The notes under the pieces: generated by a model
Database searches by the model: none
What the model saw: only the letters and a program-made list of their open reading frames with translations
What the model was told of the DNA's origin: nothing
In this document: in pieces, positions 22,415 to 33,366 of the stretch
How positions within the stretch are numbered: the first letter of the stretch is position 1
How the letters are laid out: each line of letters opens with the position of its first letter
Assembly (NCBI RefSeq): GCF_000516985.1
Contig: NW_006917092.1
Span: forward strand, 124,001-188,000
Source: Pestalotiopsis fici W106-1
Taxonomy: Eukaryota > Ascomycota > Sordariomycetes > Amphisphaeriales > Sporocadaceae
DNA length: 64,000 nt
Reading direction: 5' to 3'
Translations under genes and position numbers: made by a program

Positions 22415-23254
22415 CTAAGCAGCTTTGACGACAATACAAGCCTCACTTAATGCGACTTGTAGTTTCTCGGCAATCGTTCTTGAGCCGGGGGTGTCTGCAT
22501 GAAGGCATAGAGAATCTGCAGCAAGATCAATCCACTCGCCATCCTCCGCAAGAACACGGCCGCGTAGAATAATGGATATTGCTTGCTCCACGGCTTCTTT
22601 AGCATCCACGATCAGGGCGCCAGGCAGCTTGCGGTTGAGGATTCTGCCATTGATATCATACCGCCTATCTACATAGGCTTCTCGGATCACGCGAATGCCG
22701 CATCCGCAGGCAGCCTCAATCCCCTTACTTCCCGCAAAGATGACGAGGGCCATGCTACTGTCCACTTGAAGCATGGCGCGAGCCATTGTAATGGTCACTT
22801 CTGGTTTGTAGGCAACATCGAATGCGAGCGCGCCGTGGCATTTCACGGCCTGGATCTGAGTCCCCGCAGCCTTTGCCAAAGCGCAGACACTCCCCAATTG
22901 GGATACGAGCACAGAAAACAGTTGGTCATTGTCGAGATTGCTTGGTGTTACCTGACCGAATCCGAAAATATCTGGATAAGACGGGTGCGCCCCTATTGCT
23001 TTGCCCATGGCGACCAACTCGTGAATGGTTTGTGCCATGACCACAGCGTCGCCTGAGTGGCCACCACAAGCAACGTAGCCAGTTGACACTATGTTGAGCA
23101 GCGCCCCATCTTGTCGTGGTGTTGTATGCCGAGGGTGCAGCTGTAGACCGGCCGAGTTTTTCAATGTACCAAGGATGTCAAGACTCAAACCACATGGTGG
23201 AAGATAGAAAGATTCGCCGAGCTCGGTCGCCAGATCAACGGAACGCCGCGTCAT
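22415..23254 (-). CDS. LamB/YcsF-family protein (5-oxoprolinase subunit A-like)
   Basis: Intronless 279-aa member of the LamB/YcsF family, whose bacterial form PxpA acts with PxpB and PxpC in ATP-dependent 5-oxoproline cleavage. Visible marks: DLATELGESF (family D-x-N-x-D-x-G-E region), ACGGHSGDAVVM (usually A-C-G-x-H-A-G-D), GAHPSYPDIFGFGQ, QLGSVCALAKAAG and VKCHGALAFDV. These fit the metal-binding barrel of the family. No PxpB/PxpC partner is seen here, and eukaryotes normally use a single large 5-oxoprolinase. The lack of introns among intron-rich neighbours is compatible with transfer from bacteria but does not prove it. The reaction in fungi is unestablished. Confidence 0.9.
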   Translation of the reverse strand: MTRRSVDLATELGESFYLPPCGLSLDILGTLKNSAGLQLHPRHTTPRQDGALLNIVSTGYVACGGHSGDAVVMAQTIHELVAMGKAIGAHPSYPDIFGFGQVTPSNLDNDQLFSVLVSQLGSVCALAKAAGTQIQAVKCHGALAFDVAYKPEVTITMARAMLQVDSSMALVIFAGSKGIEAACGCGIRVIREAYVDRRYDINGRILNRKLPGALIVDAKEAVEQAISIILRGRVLAEDGEWIDLAADSLCLHADTPGSRTIAEKLQVALSEACIVVKAA

Positions 23255-24064
23255 TTTGCAAATCCGCTAGGATCTGAAAGAGATACGGGTTAGTCCTTTC
23301 GATCATTCAGAGGTGGAGGTTCGCTGACAGTTGAAACAAACAACAAATTAAACTTTTCCAGGATGGCGATGAGTCTATCGATGCAGAGGCGTGCGATGGT
23401 ACGGCTTCTCTCTTGTGATCTTTCGAGAATCTTCACATGGGTAGAGGCAAAACTCACTGCCACGTGCCATAGGAAAACTGACATCCCAACACGGCCAATT
23501 TAGAATGAAATTCCATCGGAGATGCGGATCCTAACCCAGTCTCAATAGGTGGCATGATGTGTCCAGATCACAGACCCAACTACGCCAGTGATCATCTCGG
23601 AGTCTTTGAGCCAGGTATGCGCCGTGCAGCAAAGATCCACCTGGGTTTCGCTCATCGCCGGTGGACAAAAAAGTTGGTGTCGGTTGCCGCCCGTAATGTA
23701 CTTTGTAGTAATAATCAGCTATACCCAATCTAGTTTCGTTTTGCTATCCCGCGCGTCTAGCACCACTGTCATGTTTATAATAACCACATCTCAACCATAA
23801 AAATGGATTGGCTTCGTCGGAGGTGAGCGACGACCTTCCGCCACAGCACAAGCGATCTATCGAGCATACTGATGTATTCCAAACATTATATAATAAAGCT
23901 ATGAGACGACTAGTGTACCATTCGATGACTGAGTGTCCAGACATTGTTCAGGTTCGCCAAGGTCGAGTTGCCCGAAAACCCATAGTACCCTCTTTACCTT
24001 ACTGCTTATTTCTTCCCGCCTGTTGAGCAATTGTTCAATATAGCGCGGCAAAAAGGCTAGTTCG
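23255..24064. promoter_or_regulatory. divergent promoter region, LamB/YcsF and MFS genes
   Basis: 810 bp between divergent starts. Short open frames only; no convincing gene and no clear operator. Confidence 0.5.
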
Positions 24065-26402
24065 ATGGCGTCGCATTTGACTCAACCCGCGCCTAAGGCT
24101 GGCGAGACTGCCATCATAGAACCGAAGCCCGAATCTGCTATGTATATTGATGCATCACGGACGGAATTGTCGGTTGACTGGTCTGCAGCAGAAGAGCTGC
24201 GCGCCATCCGAAAGGTGGATTTCTTCATCCTGCCTCTCGTGATGATGGGATTCTTTAGCCTGCAGATTGATCGTGGCAACATGTAGGTCCCCAATATCTC
24301 TTTGGCTGAATCTTATTCCTCGGTCTTGTATTGATTCAATGTCACACTTGGTTCAGATGAGTTGGCTAATCTGCTCTTGCATTGATTAGATCTGCTGCAT
24401 TGACAAGCGGCATGCGTACCGACCTTAATATCACACAGAACACCATAAGCAACGGCCAAACAATCCTTTATTTGTGCATCCTGCTCGGGGAGCTCCCGTA
24501 CGTCCCATTCTCAAAAGTGAAAACTTGAGTCCTCATTTTGTCTTCTTGCCGGCCCCAATCTTGTGATGGATGCAGTCTAATCTTTGTCTTATACGCTTTG
24601 AAGATCAAATCTTGTTTTGCAGCGTGTCGGCGCCAAATTCTGGCTGCCTTGCCAGAGTAAGTGGTGGTTTTTCATGCCTGGTCCTACCCCTGCTCTACAG
24701 CCCTAAATATGATCTTGGTAGCCAGTATCATGTGCTAATTAGCCCTCAGTGATTGTATGGGAATTAGTAGCGACAATTCAGTGCGTCATCACAAACCAGA
24801 CCGGTTTCTACGTGTGCCGAGCGTTCTTGGGACTTGCAGAGTCTGGTTTTATCCCTGGGGGTGTTTATTACATTTCGACCCTTTCTACTCGCCAAGAATT
24901 TGCTAAAAGGTAAAGTAATAAAAATAAACGCAAAACAGAAAGTGAAGCATGACAGATGCAGAGAAAGGAGGGGAGTCAACTGTCTTCAGAATTCCATCAT
25001 GCTCTGTTCCTATGACTTGTACCTATCTATCGCTGACTTTTTAAAAGGGTCGGGTTATTCTGGATCGGAAATTACATCGGCAAGGGATGCAGTGGGCTTA
25101 TTGCTGCCGGAGTTCTCTCTTTAGGAGACGTGAGAGGCTTTGCTACCTGGCAATGGCTGTTCTTTAGTATGTGCTCCTGTCCGACAAACGACCAATTTGA
25201 CCCCTACTACCTATCTGTTTGGTGATGCTAATCAACCCGGCAGTTGAGGGCATGATGACATTGTTCATCGGTGTCCTTAACTTATTCTTTTTTCCTCGAT
25301 CGACTGAAGATTCGAGAACACTCATTCCAGGCCTTTGCATCCTCACCAATCGACAAGAATATATTTTGACCACCCGATTACTGGTCGATAATCCCTCGAA
25401 GAAAGATGCCCAGAAAATAAAAATCTCGCTTCAAGATGTAGCCAAGGCTTTATCCAACTGGCGTATTTACTTGATTCTTGTTTTTGCCCTTGCGTGGACA
25501 GCGCCCGTTTCGACTCTTGAAACATACAATGCTCAGATCGTGACAAGTCTAGGCTTCAGTACAATCAAAGGCAATGCTTTGAGCAGCGTTGGCTATTGGG
25601 CTCAAATTCCGATCATCTTCATTTGTGGCTGGTTTGCGTAAGTTCAATCACGACCCGCTAGGCATATTATCCATCCAGTTACTATTCGAGACCTATCACA
25701 GACGTGGAGGCTCATTACTGATATTATAGTAGTGATCGATTCGATATACGGGGTGTGGTCATATTCTGTACCGCGATTCCATTCATTGCCTTTTCAGCAG
25801 CATTCTACTATTTAGAGACTCTGGATAATGTGTACATCTGGATAAAGTATGCCATCTTTCAGATGATGGTTGCCTTTACTGGGTCATCCTGTAAGGATCA
25901 TATACCAATCATTGTTCAGTGTGCCAATGGCCTTGAAGCTTAACTCACTTTGCGTTTAGATTTGATGGGAATCGTTTGGGCGACCTTGAATTCACGAACG
26001 CCAACACAACGAAGCATTTATTCCGCAATGTATATCATATTTACAAATGCTGGGGTAAGTATTATCTCTTTTTTCTTAACATGAACGCAAAGCCGAATAG
26101 ATCGGTTCTGACATGGTCGTTATTAGCAAGCAATCGTAGGCCAAATATTCCGTCAGAGTGATGCCCCAAAATATCTTCAGGGAATGATTGCTGTATTGTC
26201 TTTAGAATCAGTCGCTGCTTTCCTCGCGCTTATTGGTATTTTGGTCTTTTGGTACTCTAACGAGAAAGGATTAGGCGAGACAGGTCTTCCGGATTTGAGT
26301 GCCGAGATTATGTTGCCCGAAGAGCGCGGGACTGAGTCGAAAACGCCCAAGAGCACGGCTGGAACGGTAATTATTCATGCACCATTTAGATATGCACTTT
26401 AA
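24065..26402 (+). CDS. MFS transporter, anion:cation symporter (allantoate permease-like)
   Basis: Plasma-membrane permease with the usual 12 membrane segments. Ten exons keep phase: 24065-24282, 24390-24497, 24576-24585, 24623-24656, 24750-24909, 25048-25166, 25244-25637, 25730-25890, 25960-26054 and 26127-26402; 524 aa. Typical Dal5-family segments are KVDFFILPLVMMGFF, DRGNISAALTSGM, FYVCRAFLGLAESGFIPGG, WIGNYIGKGCSG, the long central loop before NWRIYLILVFALAWTAP, and NAGQAIVGQIFRQSDAPKY. Exon 3 is only ten bases; skipping it would shift the frame. The C-terminus PFRYAL reads through a possible donor at about 26366, so the tail is uncertain. The family carries carboxylates such as allantoate, nicotinate or biotin precursors; here the substrate is probably the cluster's food molecule. 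Confidence 0.87.
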
Positions 26403-26648
26403 AGTTGAATGCTGAATACAATCCAACGGCTTATGCATTGCTGTTCGTTGCGCCCCTCGCCAAGTGTTGCAACAGCAGATTCTCCAGTGAGCGCTTCAGA
26501 ACTGTAATTGCTCGATAAACTTGGCTCGTACCATGATCATCATGGAAAGTTGCGATTAATCTTTTTCTTGTTCTGTTCAATTTCATTCGCTCCAGAAATA
26601 ATACATTTGACAGATATAATGGCTGTCAATGATTTTGCAGCAACGATT

Positions 26649-28768
26649 TTACAACTTGGCACCTGCCTTTCTTCTCCTCTCCTTCTCTCTATCCCGGAGA
26701 AGTCTCCTCAGGATTTTGCCACTTGGGCTTTTGGGTATCTCGTCTAGAAATTCTACTCCGCCTGTGATTCTCTTGTAGTGCGATTTGTGATCTGCGACAT
26801 GCTTCATGATGGCTTGCGCAACCTCCTCGTCTGGTTTGTTCTTGAATTCCGGCGACTTGACCACAAACGCCTTGGGAACCTCTCCGCTAGCATCGTCGGG
26901 GGTCTGAATGACTGCACAATCAGACACGGCGCTGTGTGCTAGAATATGTGCTTCAAGCTCCGCCGGGGCAACTTGGTGACCCTATGACAGTTAGCAGTCG
27001 TCTGTGAAACACATTCAAGCCGAAACATACCTTGACCTTGATCAGCTCCTTGATCCTGTCGACAATGACGAGATGCTCATTGCCTGCGGCTGACTTGGTG
27101 ATCACACCCTCGTCTCCTGTCTTTACCCACCGACCATCCTTGTCGTGGATAAAGGTTTCCGTCGATGCCTTTTCGTTGTTCAAATATCCAAGCACTGCGG
27201 CAGGAGATTGCACCAGTATCTCTCCGGGTGAGTCGTGCTTGGTCACTTCGTTGCCCTCGAGGTCGACAATCTTGACTCGGACGCTGGGCAGCAGTGAGCC
27301 GGATGACTTGTTCAAAACGTCATGTTCGCTAGTAGAGCTGACAACAACCGCTGTCTCCGTCATACCTGTGCAAAGTCAGCAAATGCCATATTCAAGCTAG
27401 ATGGGAAATGAAAGGCTTACCGTATGCCTGAGCAATGGTCCATTTGGGGTAAATCGCATTGAGCTCCTTGATGGTTTCCTCGCCCAGTGGTGCAGCTCCC
27501 GAGTATACGAATCTCACACTGCTCAAATCATACTTGCTACAGCAGTCCTTCATCTGGATCATGCGGATAACAATAGGCGGGACCTAAGAGGATTAGCAGG
27601 GCTATACGTGAAGGAAGGCCAAAAAGTCTTACAATGACGAGATGTTCGATTTTGAAGCGCTGAATCGCAGCAAGGTACGTCTCGAGCTCGAACTTGGGCA
27701 AGACAATAATCTCATCACCACGCCAAGGAGCCGTATGAGAAATGACGATGAGACCGTAAATGTGACTGAAGGGCATGAGGCCCAGTTCAACCTGGGTAAA
27801 AACTCCACGTTGTTTCCTAGCTACCGACTCATATGTAGCGTGTTGCAAGATGTTTGCAATGACATTTCTGTGTGAGATCATGACCGCTTTCTATTGACAT
27901 TTAGTTTCCTATCGAGGCACATGAGTGTTGGCGTCGATTGTCACATACCGGTAATCCTGAAGTGCCACTAGAGTAGCAGAGGAAAGCAGGTTGTCGTGCA
28001 CCTTGGCCTTCTGTCCATGACAAGGACTCGAGTTCTGGTAGATGGCTTCCTTCCGAAATGAGCTCTTCAATGCTCTGGAACGGAACTTTCTTCTCATTGC
28101 CCACCATGGGTATGATGAAGATTCTGTCATTTGGGATGCCGCTTGCCTTGGCGGCTTTGAGTGCCGTGTCCAAAAGTGGTACGCATGTGAAGAGGACTTG
28201 CGCCCCTGAGGATTTGAGCTGATGCGTAAGCTCAACATCTGTGTATGCTGCATTGGCAGGAGTAGCAATTCCCGAGAGTCTGTGGATGGAATATGCGACG
28301 GGAATATAATCAATCTACAAAATCCGTCAGCAGCGCACATTGTACCGGTAGGGCTGAATCAACCGGGTCTGGTCCCTCGTTGGGGGAGACTAATGCAGGT
28401 GATTGAAAACTTACCGTGTTCAACGAGAAGATACTAATAACCTTGTCCCAGCAGGTGCCCTCATTTGGCAGCCAAGCCATCTTCTTGCTGAGGGCCCTAG
28501 CGAGACATTCTGATCGCTGGAAAAAGTCATTGGTCGAGAACGACCGCCCAGTCAGGCCGCACGTGAAAGGGTTACGACTTTTCGAGATTGGACATCTTCC
28601 GTACTTTTCATTGCTCATAAACTCTGAGATTGTGATCGAGTCTGGGGGATCTGTGACGTCGTTGCTGTCAGCGCAAGGTTTGGCCGGATGCAACCTTGTG
28701 CGGGGATTTTGGACTAACCAATGGGGAGCTGTGGCACCCAACTTGGAGGATAAAACACCATCTTGCAA
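26649..28768 (-). CDS. acyl-CoA synthetase / 4-coumarate-CoA ligase-like, peroxisomal
   Basis: ANL-superfamily enzyme that activates a carboxylic acid to its CoA thioester through an acyl-adenylate. Seven or so exons. The P-loop LCYSSGTSGLP is joined to KAVMISHRN across an intron. Other marks are LMPFSHIYGL, FVYSGAAPLGEETIKELN, AYGMTET, GRWVKTGDEGVI, VDRIKELIKVKGHQVAPAELE and the C-terminal catalytic lysine region IPKSPSGKILRRLL. The last three residues are AKL, a PTS1 peroxisomal import signal. The start at 28768 (MQDGVL) is the first in-frame ATG; the next 30 residues may contain an unspliced intron from a GTTAGT donor. The gene converges on the MFS gene. It would feed peroxisomal beta-oxidation with the acid released after oxygenation and hydrolysis. 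Confidence 0.92.
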
Positions 28769-29453
28769 AGAAATCTGTCGACCTAAAATTTGTACTACAA
28801 GTGCAAAAGTTGAGACAGAGAACGGATCGTGGGATGAATTGTAGATTTGCAGCTTTTGAATTGATGACAGAAATGGAGCACAGATATGTTGAGATATCTA
28901 TTATTCAATCAGGATGACTTACCGCGGGCGTGGGCGGTTGTCGGCTTATCAGTCATGGATCTGATGCTCGCAATTCCGCACACGATCGTGACCTAGAACG
29001 CCCAGGGCGGTGCCTGTTTTCTGTGGGTACTTTCAGATTCCGCACTTCATGACTCGTCACCCGCGGGTGAATGTTCCCCATGATCCGTTACCCCAGAATG
29101 CCCCCAAATGCCCCTACCGAGAGAATCGTCAGAGCTTCAACATTTGTCCGTCCACTCCACACACTAAGCCTGCACGGGACTACCGAGGAGTAGGGCGGAC
29201 TTACCGACATCATGCTTTTCCTGCCCAGTTCCGTCCTCAGTCTCTGGCATGTCCACCACCATCGATGCTAGCACGACGCGGGGGCCGGGGCCATTCCCCA
29301 GCAATAAAAGAAGTGGAATCTTTGCATTGTGACGCCCAATAAATTGCCAGTTGATGCCAATCTCGTCGCACTATTTCCATTCAAGAACGGAATCATTCCG
29401 GATCCCCAGCATACCTAATTCACCAGTGCCCGGGGAAGCTCTCACTAGTCATC
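28769..29453. promoter_or_regulatory. divergent promoter region, CoA ligase and alcohol dehydrogenase
   Basis: 685 bp between divergent starts; no supported gene. GC-rich CCCC/GGGG blocks at about 29080-29300 could bind regulators, but this is only a suggestion. Confidence 0.5.
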
Positions 29454-30914
29454 ATGGAGTCGAAAATTCCACAGACCATGTTTGCATGGAGAAAGCACAG
29501 AGGAAATCCACAACCTGTAAGTTGGATTACCAAAAGGTGCAATGATTGGTCTAATAGAGTGAATGGGTCTGGGAAGAAGTGCCTGTTCCAACCACGCCTC
29601 CGACTGGCATCTTGTGCAAGATGCTTGCCTCTGGAGGTGAGCAAGACCAATAATCAGTGAGGGAAAAATAACACGCTGATGATTAAAGTCTGCCGATCCG
29701 ATCATTCTTTGCTTACTCTGGAGAAGCAAGCCTCGTGGTTTCAAGAAAAATGGATAATGGTAATATTGGGCCTATGTCAAGCTATACCATGCTTTCCAAG
29801 GCTAATAATCTGGTCAGGGACATGAAGGCTGTGGACGAATCGTCCAAATTGGAGACGGGGTCAAGGACACAACACTTCAAGTGGTGAGCCAAAGCATCAT
29901 ATATTGAATTTGTGTATTAGTCAAGAAATCGGGCTGACCATTCTCCAAGGGCGATGTCGTCGCCTTGCACGCGGTCCCAGGATGTGCTATGCCAGACTGT
30001 CCAGAGTGCTCCCGAGATCTAAGTCAAATATGTGAAAGGGGACACCACTCTGGTATAGGACAGGACGGATTCTATGCTCCATATGCAGCCATTGACATCC
30101 GTAGTGCCGTCCTTGTGCCACCGCAAGGTATGGTGCACGCCAAGTCTACCCTCTGTCTAGGATTTTCTAGCGTTCCGCAATTGTGACTGGGGAGACTAGC
30201 GAGGCAGAGCACTGACATGAATCAGGTATTACTCCAGCAGAGGCGGCAGTAGCCACAGATGCAGTCACAACAGCATATCATGCTATCCACCGTCGGGCTG
30301 AAGTCAAAGCCACAGAAACATGTTTCTTGTTTGGACTTGGGGGCTTGGGATTTAATGCCCTGCAGATTGTCCACAACATTGGTGCAAGAGTTATCGTGTC
30401 CGACATCAAACAGGATTGTCTTGACGCAGCTGCAAAGCTCGGGATTCCAACGTCTGATATAGTGCCGCTTGGAAAATCCCCTCAAGAATTCGTACTCGAA
30501 AATGACTTGAAGATTGACACTGTGCTAGATTTTGTTGGAACGCATCAAACATTCGAAGATGCACAACAAATTGGTGGGTGATTGACTTTGTTCCCCCTTC
30601 TTCCACTTGAGCTTACGAAGAGTCCATCGCTAATGATAATTGACAAAACAGTTCGTCGTGGAGGAAAGCTCTTGTGCGTTGGAAGTCTTGATACTGAAAA
30701 CACAATCCACATGAAAATTGGAACGAGGAAGAGACTGAGCTATATCTTCTCCTACGGCGGTCAAGTCCGAGATCTTAGAGAGGTGCTCCAACTGATTGCG
30801 AATGGAACCATCCGCCCTCAGGTCCAGCCTGCGAAGTTGAAAGACTTTCCTGATATACTACAAAAGCTGGAGGAGGGCAAAGTCGCAGCTCGTGTTGCTC
30901 TTATTCACGATTGA
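29454..30914 (+). CDS. zinc-dependent alcohol dehydrogenase
   Basis: NAD(P)-linked medium-chain alcohol dehydrogenase with catalytic and structural zinc. Seven exons; every splice join keeps phase. Seen in order: MESKIPQTMFAWRKHRGN, catalytic ligand region GVCRSDH, GHEGCGRIV (second ligand histidine and glutamate), the structural-zinc cysteines in CAMPDCPECSRDLSQIC, the cofactor loop GLGGLGFNALQI followed by VIVSDIK, and the C-terminus VALIHD. The acidic D after the second Rossmann strand favours NAD+. It diverges from the CoA ligase and ends 65 bp from the convergent BVMO. The likely role is oxidising a secondary alcohol to the ketone used by the BVMOs, an inference from the family and neighbours. 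Confidence 0.92.
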
Positions 30915-30979
30915 GCACATCAGACTTCAGTTGGTGTAGAGACTTGGCGCTAAATTGTCTATCGAAATATCTTAAGGCT

Positions 30980-32651
30980 TCAAGCAAGTACAAAATCAGA
31001 GTAGTGTCTCGACTTGACCTCGTCGCAGCGTTGTCTATATCCAGGAGCCGGGCCGTTGTACCTAGTCAGCGACCGCTTCTGCTTGTGCGACAAATTCTTG
31101 TTTACACCCGTCATCCATGAATCAACCTCATTGGCCAACAATCCTTTGCCACAATCTTCGACGTGTTGATACCACTTGTTCATGTTCTCTTGCGTGGCCT
31201 CCACGAACTGGATATTATTATTCATAGCATATTGGATAAAGTCGGCTGTCCAATTGACAGCATACTCGATGCTTCGCGGAATATTGCCGAACATTTGGTG
31301 AGGTCCCATGATCATAAACATGTTGGGGAAATCCTTGACTGTCAGTCCGAGAAAGGTCTGTATGCCGTGACTCCATGTTTCCCTGAGCTTTGTCCCATGA
31401 AGCCCCTCGAAATCGACGGCGTTGAAAGATCCAGTCACTGCATCAAATCCTGTTGCATAGATAATGACGTCAAATTCAATGTCTTCATCCTTCGTCTTGA
31501 TGCCGGTTTCTGTGATCCGTTCTATGGGGTTTTCATTGACGTCCACAAGGCGGACATGAGGCTCGTTGAATGCCTCATAATATCCACTTTCCAAGGGGAC
31601 TCGTCGGGTACCAAATCCATGATTTTTGGGGATCAACTTCTCCGCCGTGGCAGGATCCTTGATGCGTTGGCGGATTTTGTTGGCATGAAATTCGCTATAT
31701 AGGCGATTGGCCTCGCGATCTGTGGCAATGTCCTTTGACACACCCAAGACTTTGGCAAAGCCTGGCAATTGGTACAGCTTTTCCCAATGCGCAAAGAGCT
31801 CCTCTTTTGAGATATCTGTGGTCTTTCGTGAGTCGCCAACGTGGATGAAGCAAGAGTATGACTGTAGACATTGTCGAAAGATTTCAGGATAGCGTGCCCT
31901 GATCTCCACCATCTCAGCGGGGCTGATCTTGGTGTTGCGCAATGGTGCCGTCCAATTGGGCGTTCGCTGGAAGACGGTCAAGCTTCCCACCGTCCTATAA
32001 ATCTCTTGAATAGTCTGGATAGCTGTAGCACCGGTGCCAATGATGCCAACGCGTTTCCCCTCCAGACTGGAGTGGTTATCTGGCCATCTAGACGTGTGCC
32101 AAGATTGACCCTTGTAGTCGTTGACGCCGGGTATAGCGGGCAGGGTTGCCTGGTTGAGAATGCCCATTGCTGTTACTAGGTATCGGCTCTTGTATGTGTT
32201 GCCATTCTCATCCGTCAGTAGCCAGTGATTTCCAGGACTTTGGAAGTAGCCAGACTTGATCCTGGTGCTAAACTGCATGTCCTTTTTCAAGTCAAACTTT
32301 TTGGTGAGAAAGTGGATATAGCTCAGAGTTTCGGCTTGGGGTGCAAAATGCTCGGTCCAATCCCACTCGTCCAAAACCTCTTGCGAGAAAGAAAAAATAT
32401 ACGAGTAGCTTTCCGAATCGAATCGTGCACCTGGGTAATGATTCCTTTCCACACATATCAGCCACGCATCGAGAGACGGACGGAAATGCTCACCAATACC
32501 AAGTCCCACCTTCAGCTTCTCCTGCTTCCAGCAGCTTGACTCTGAGTCCCAGCGCTCGAATGCGCAAGAGTGAGTAGATGCCACTCAACCCACCGCCAAT
32601 GATGAGGACATCGTAGTCCAAGCTTTCATTAGCTTTTTGAAATGCAGACAT
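30980..32651 (-). CDS. Baeyer-Villiger monooxygenase (cyclohexanone monooxygenase-like)
   Basis: Type I flavoprotein monooxygenase. Exons 32494-32651 and 30980-32444, with a 49-bp intron; 540 aa. The N-terminal exon gives DYDVLIIGGGLSGIYSLLRI and GGTWYW, joined to NHYPGARFDSESYSYIFSF. The NADPH Rossmann motif is GIIGTGATAIQ. The fingerprint reads Y-K-G-Q-S-W-H-T-S-R-W-P, with Y in place of the usual first F. D-V-I-I-Y-A-T-G-F-D closes the FAD domain. Length and motifs match single-domain cyclohexanone/cyclopentanone monooxygenases, without the N-terminal extension of the other two BVMOs here. The intron removal is what fixes the start at 32651. It is divergent from the BVMO at 33367. Confidence 0.94.
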
Positions 32652-33366
32652 TGTTGAATTTACTGGATATCATTTCTCTGTACCTAGTCAGGATGTGGGA
32701 TTGTTGAAAACGAAGGCATTCAGACACCTACATCTGCTTCAAGGCCTTGGTGATATACTTTGGCGGCTGGTGAGCACTGGAACCAAGCTCAGGCTATGCG
32801 TGACTGCGAGTACACATCTGGTGGCGCATGGCTTCGTGGCAATAGAAGCTAGCCGCCGCCCAGCTCCGGGTCATTATTCCCATCTCGATGCCCCAGAATC
32901 CAAGACTGATACCCCACAAGATCTCGGCTTCCCCACTGCCGAGCATTGAGATCTGCTGGCTAACCATACTTGGCATGCCGAATACGTTGGTTGGCATATA
33001 CCGAAACGACTATGCCTTCGGTAAACGATTTCTGGCAATCGCCAGCGCTCAATCAGGAAACCAGATTTGTACAACGGGATTGATGTTCCCTTGCAAATCG
33101 ATTCATCATGGATGCAGCATTGTGAGATGACGGAGATCCTCGGCCCATCACACAAATGTTTACCCGCACTGAAATCATAGCTCGCAAGATTGTCGTTCCA
33201 GTCGCCGAGTTGTTGTGCAGGATGGTGTTATATCAACAAGACTAGTTTCAGGAGCCAGTCTAAATATCAATCATCTAGTCAAGTTGATACCCCTTGTTGT
33301 GCCTTATCATAAGCATTGTTCTCGTCTGATCAAGGCGATATCAGTGGGGCAGTACGAACATCAAGC
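32652..33366. promoter_or_regulatory. divergent promoter region between two BVMO genes
   Basis: 715 bp between the starts of two monooxygenase genes; no supported ORF. Likely a shared control region. Confidence 0.55.
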
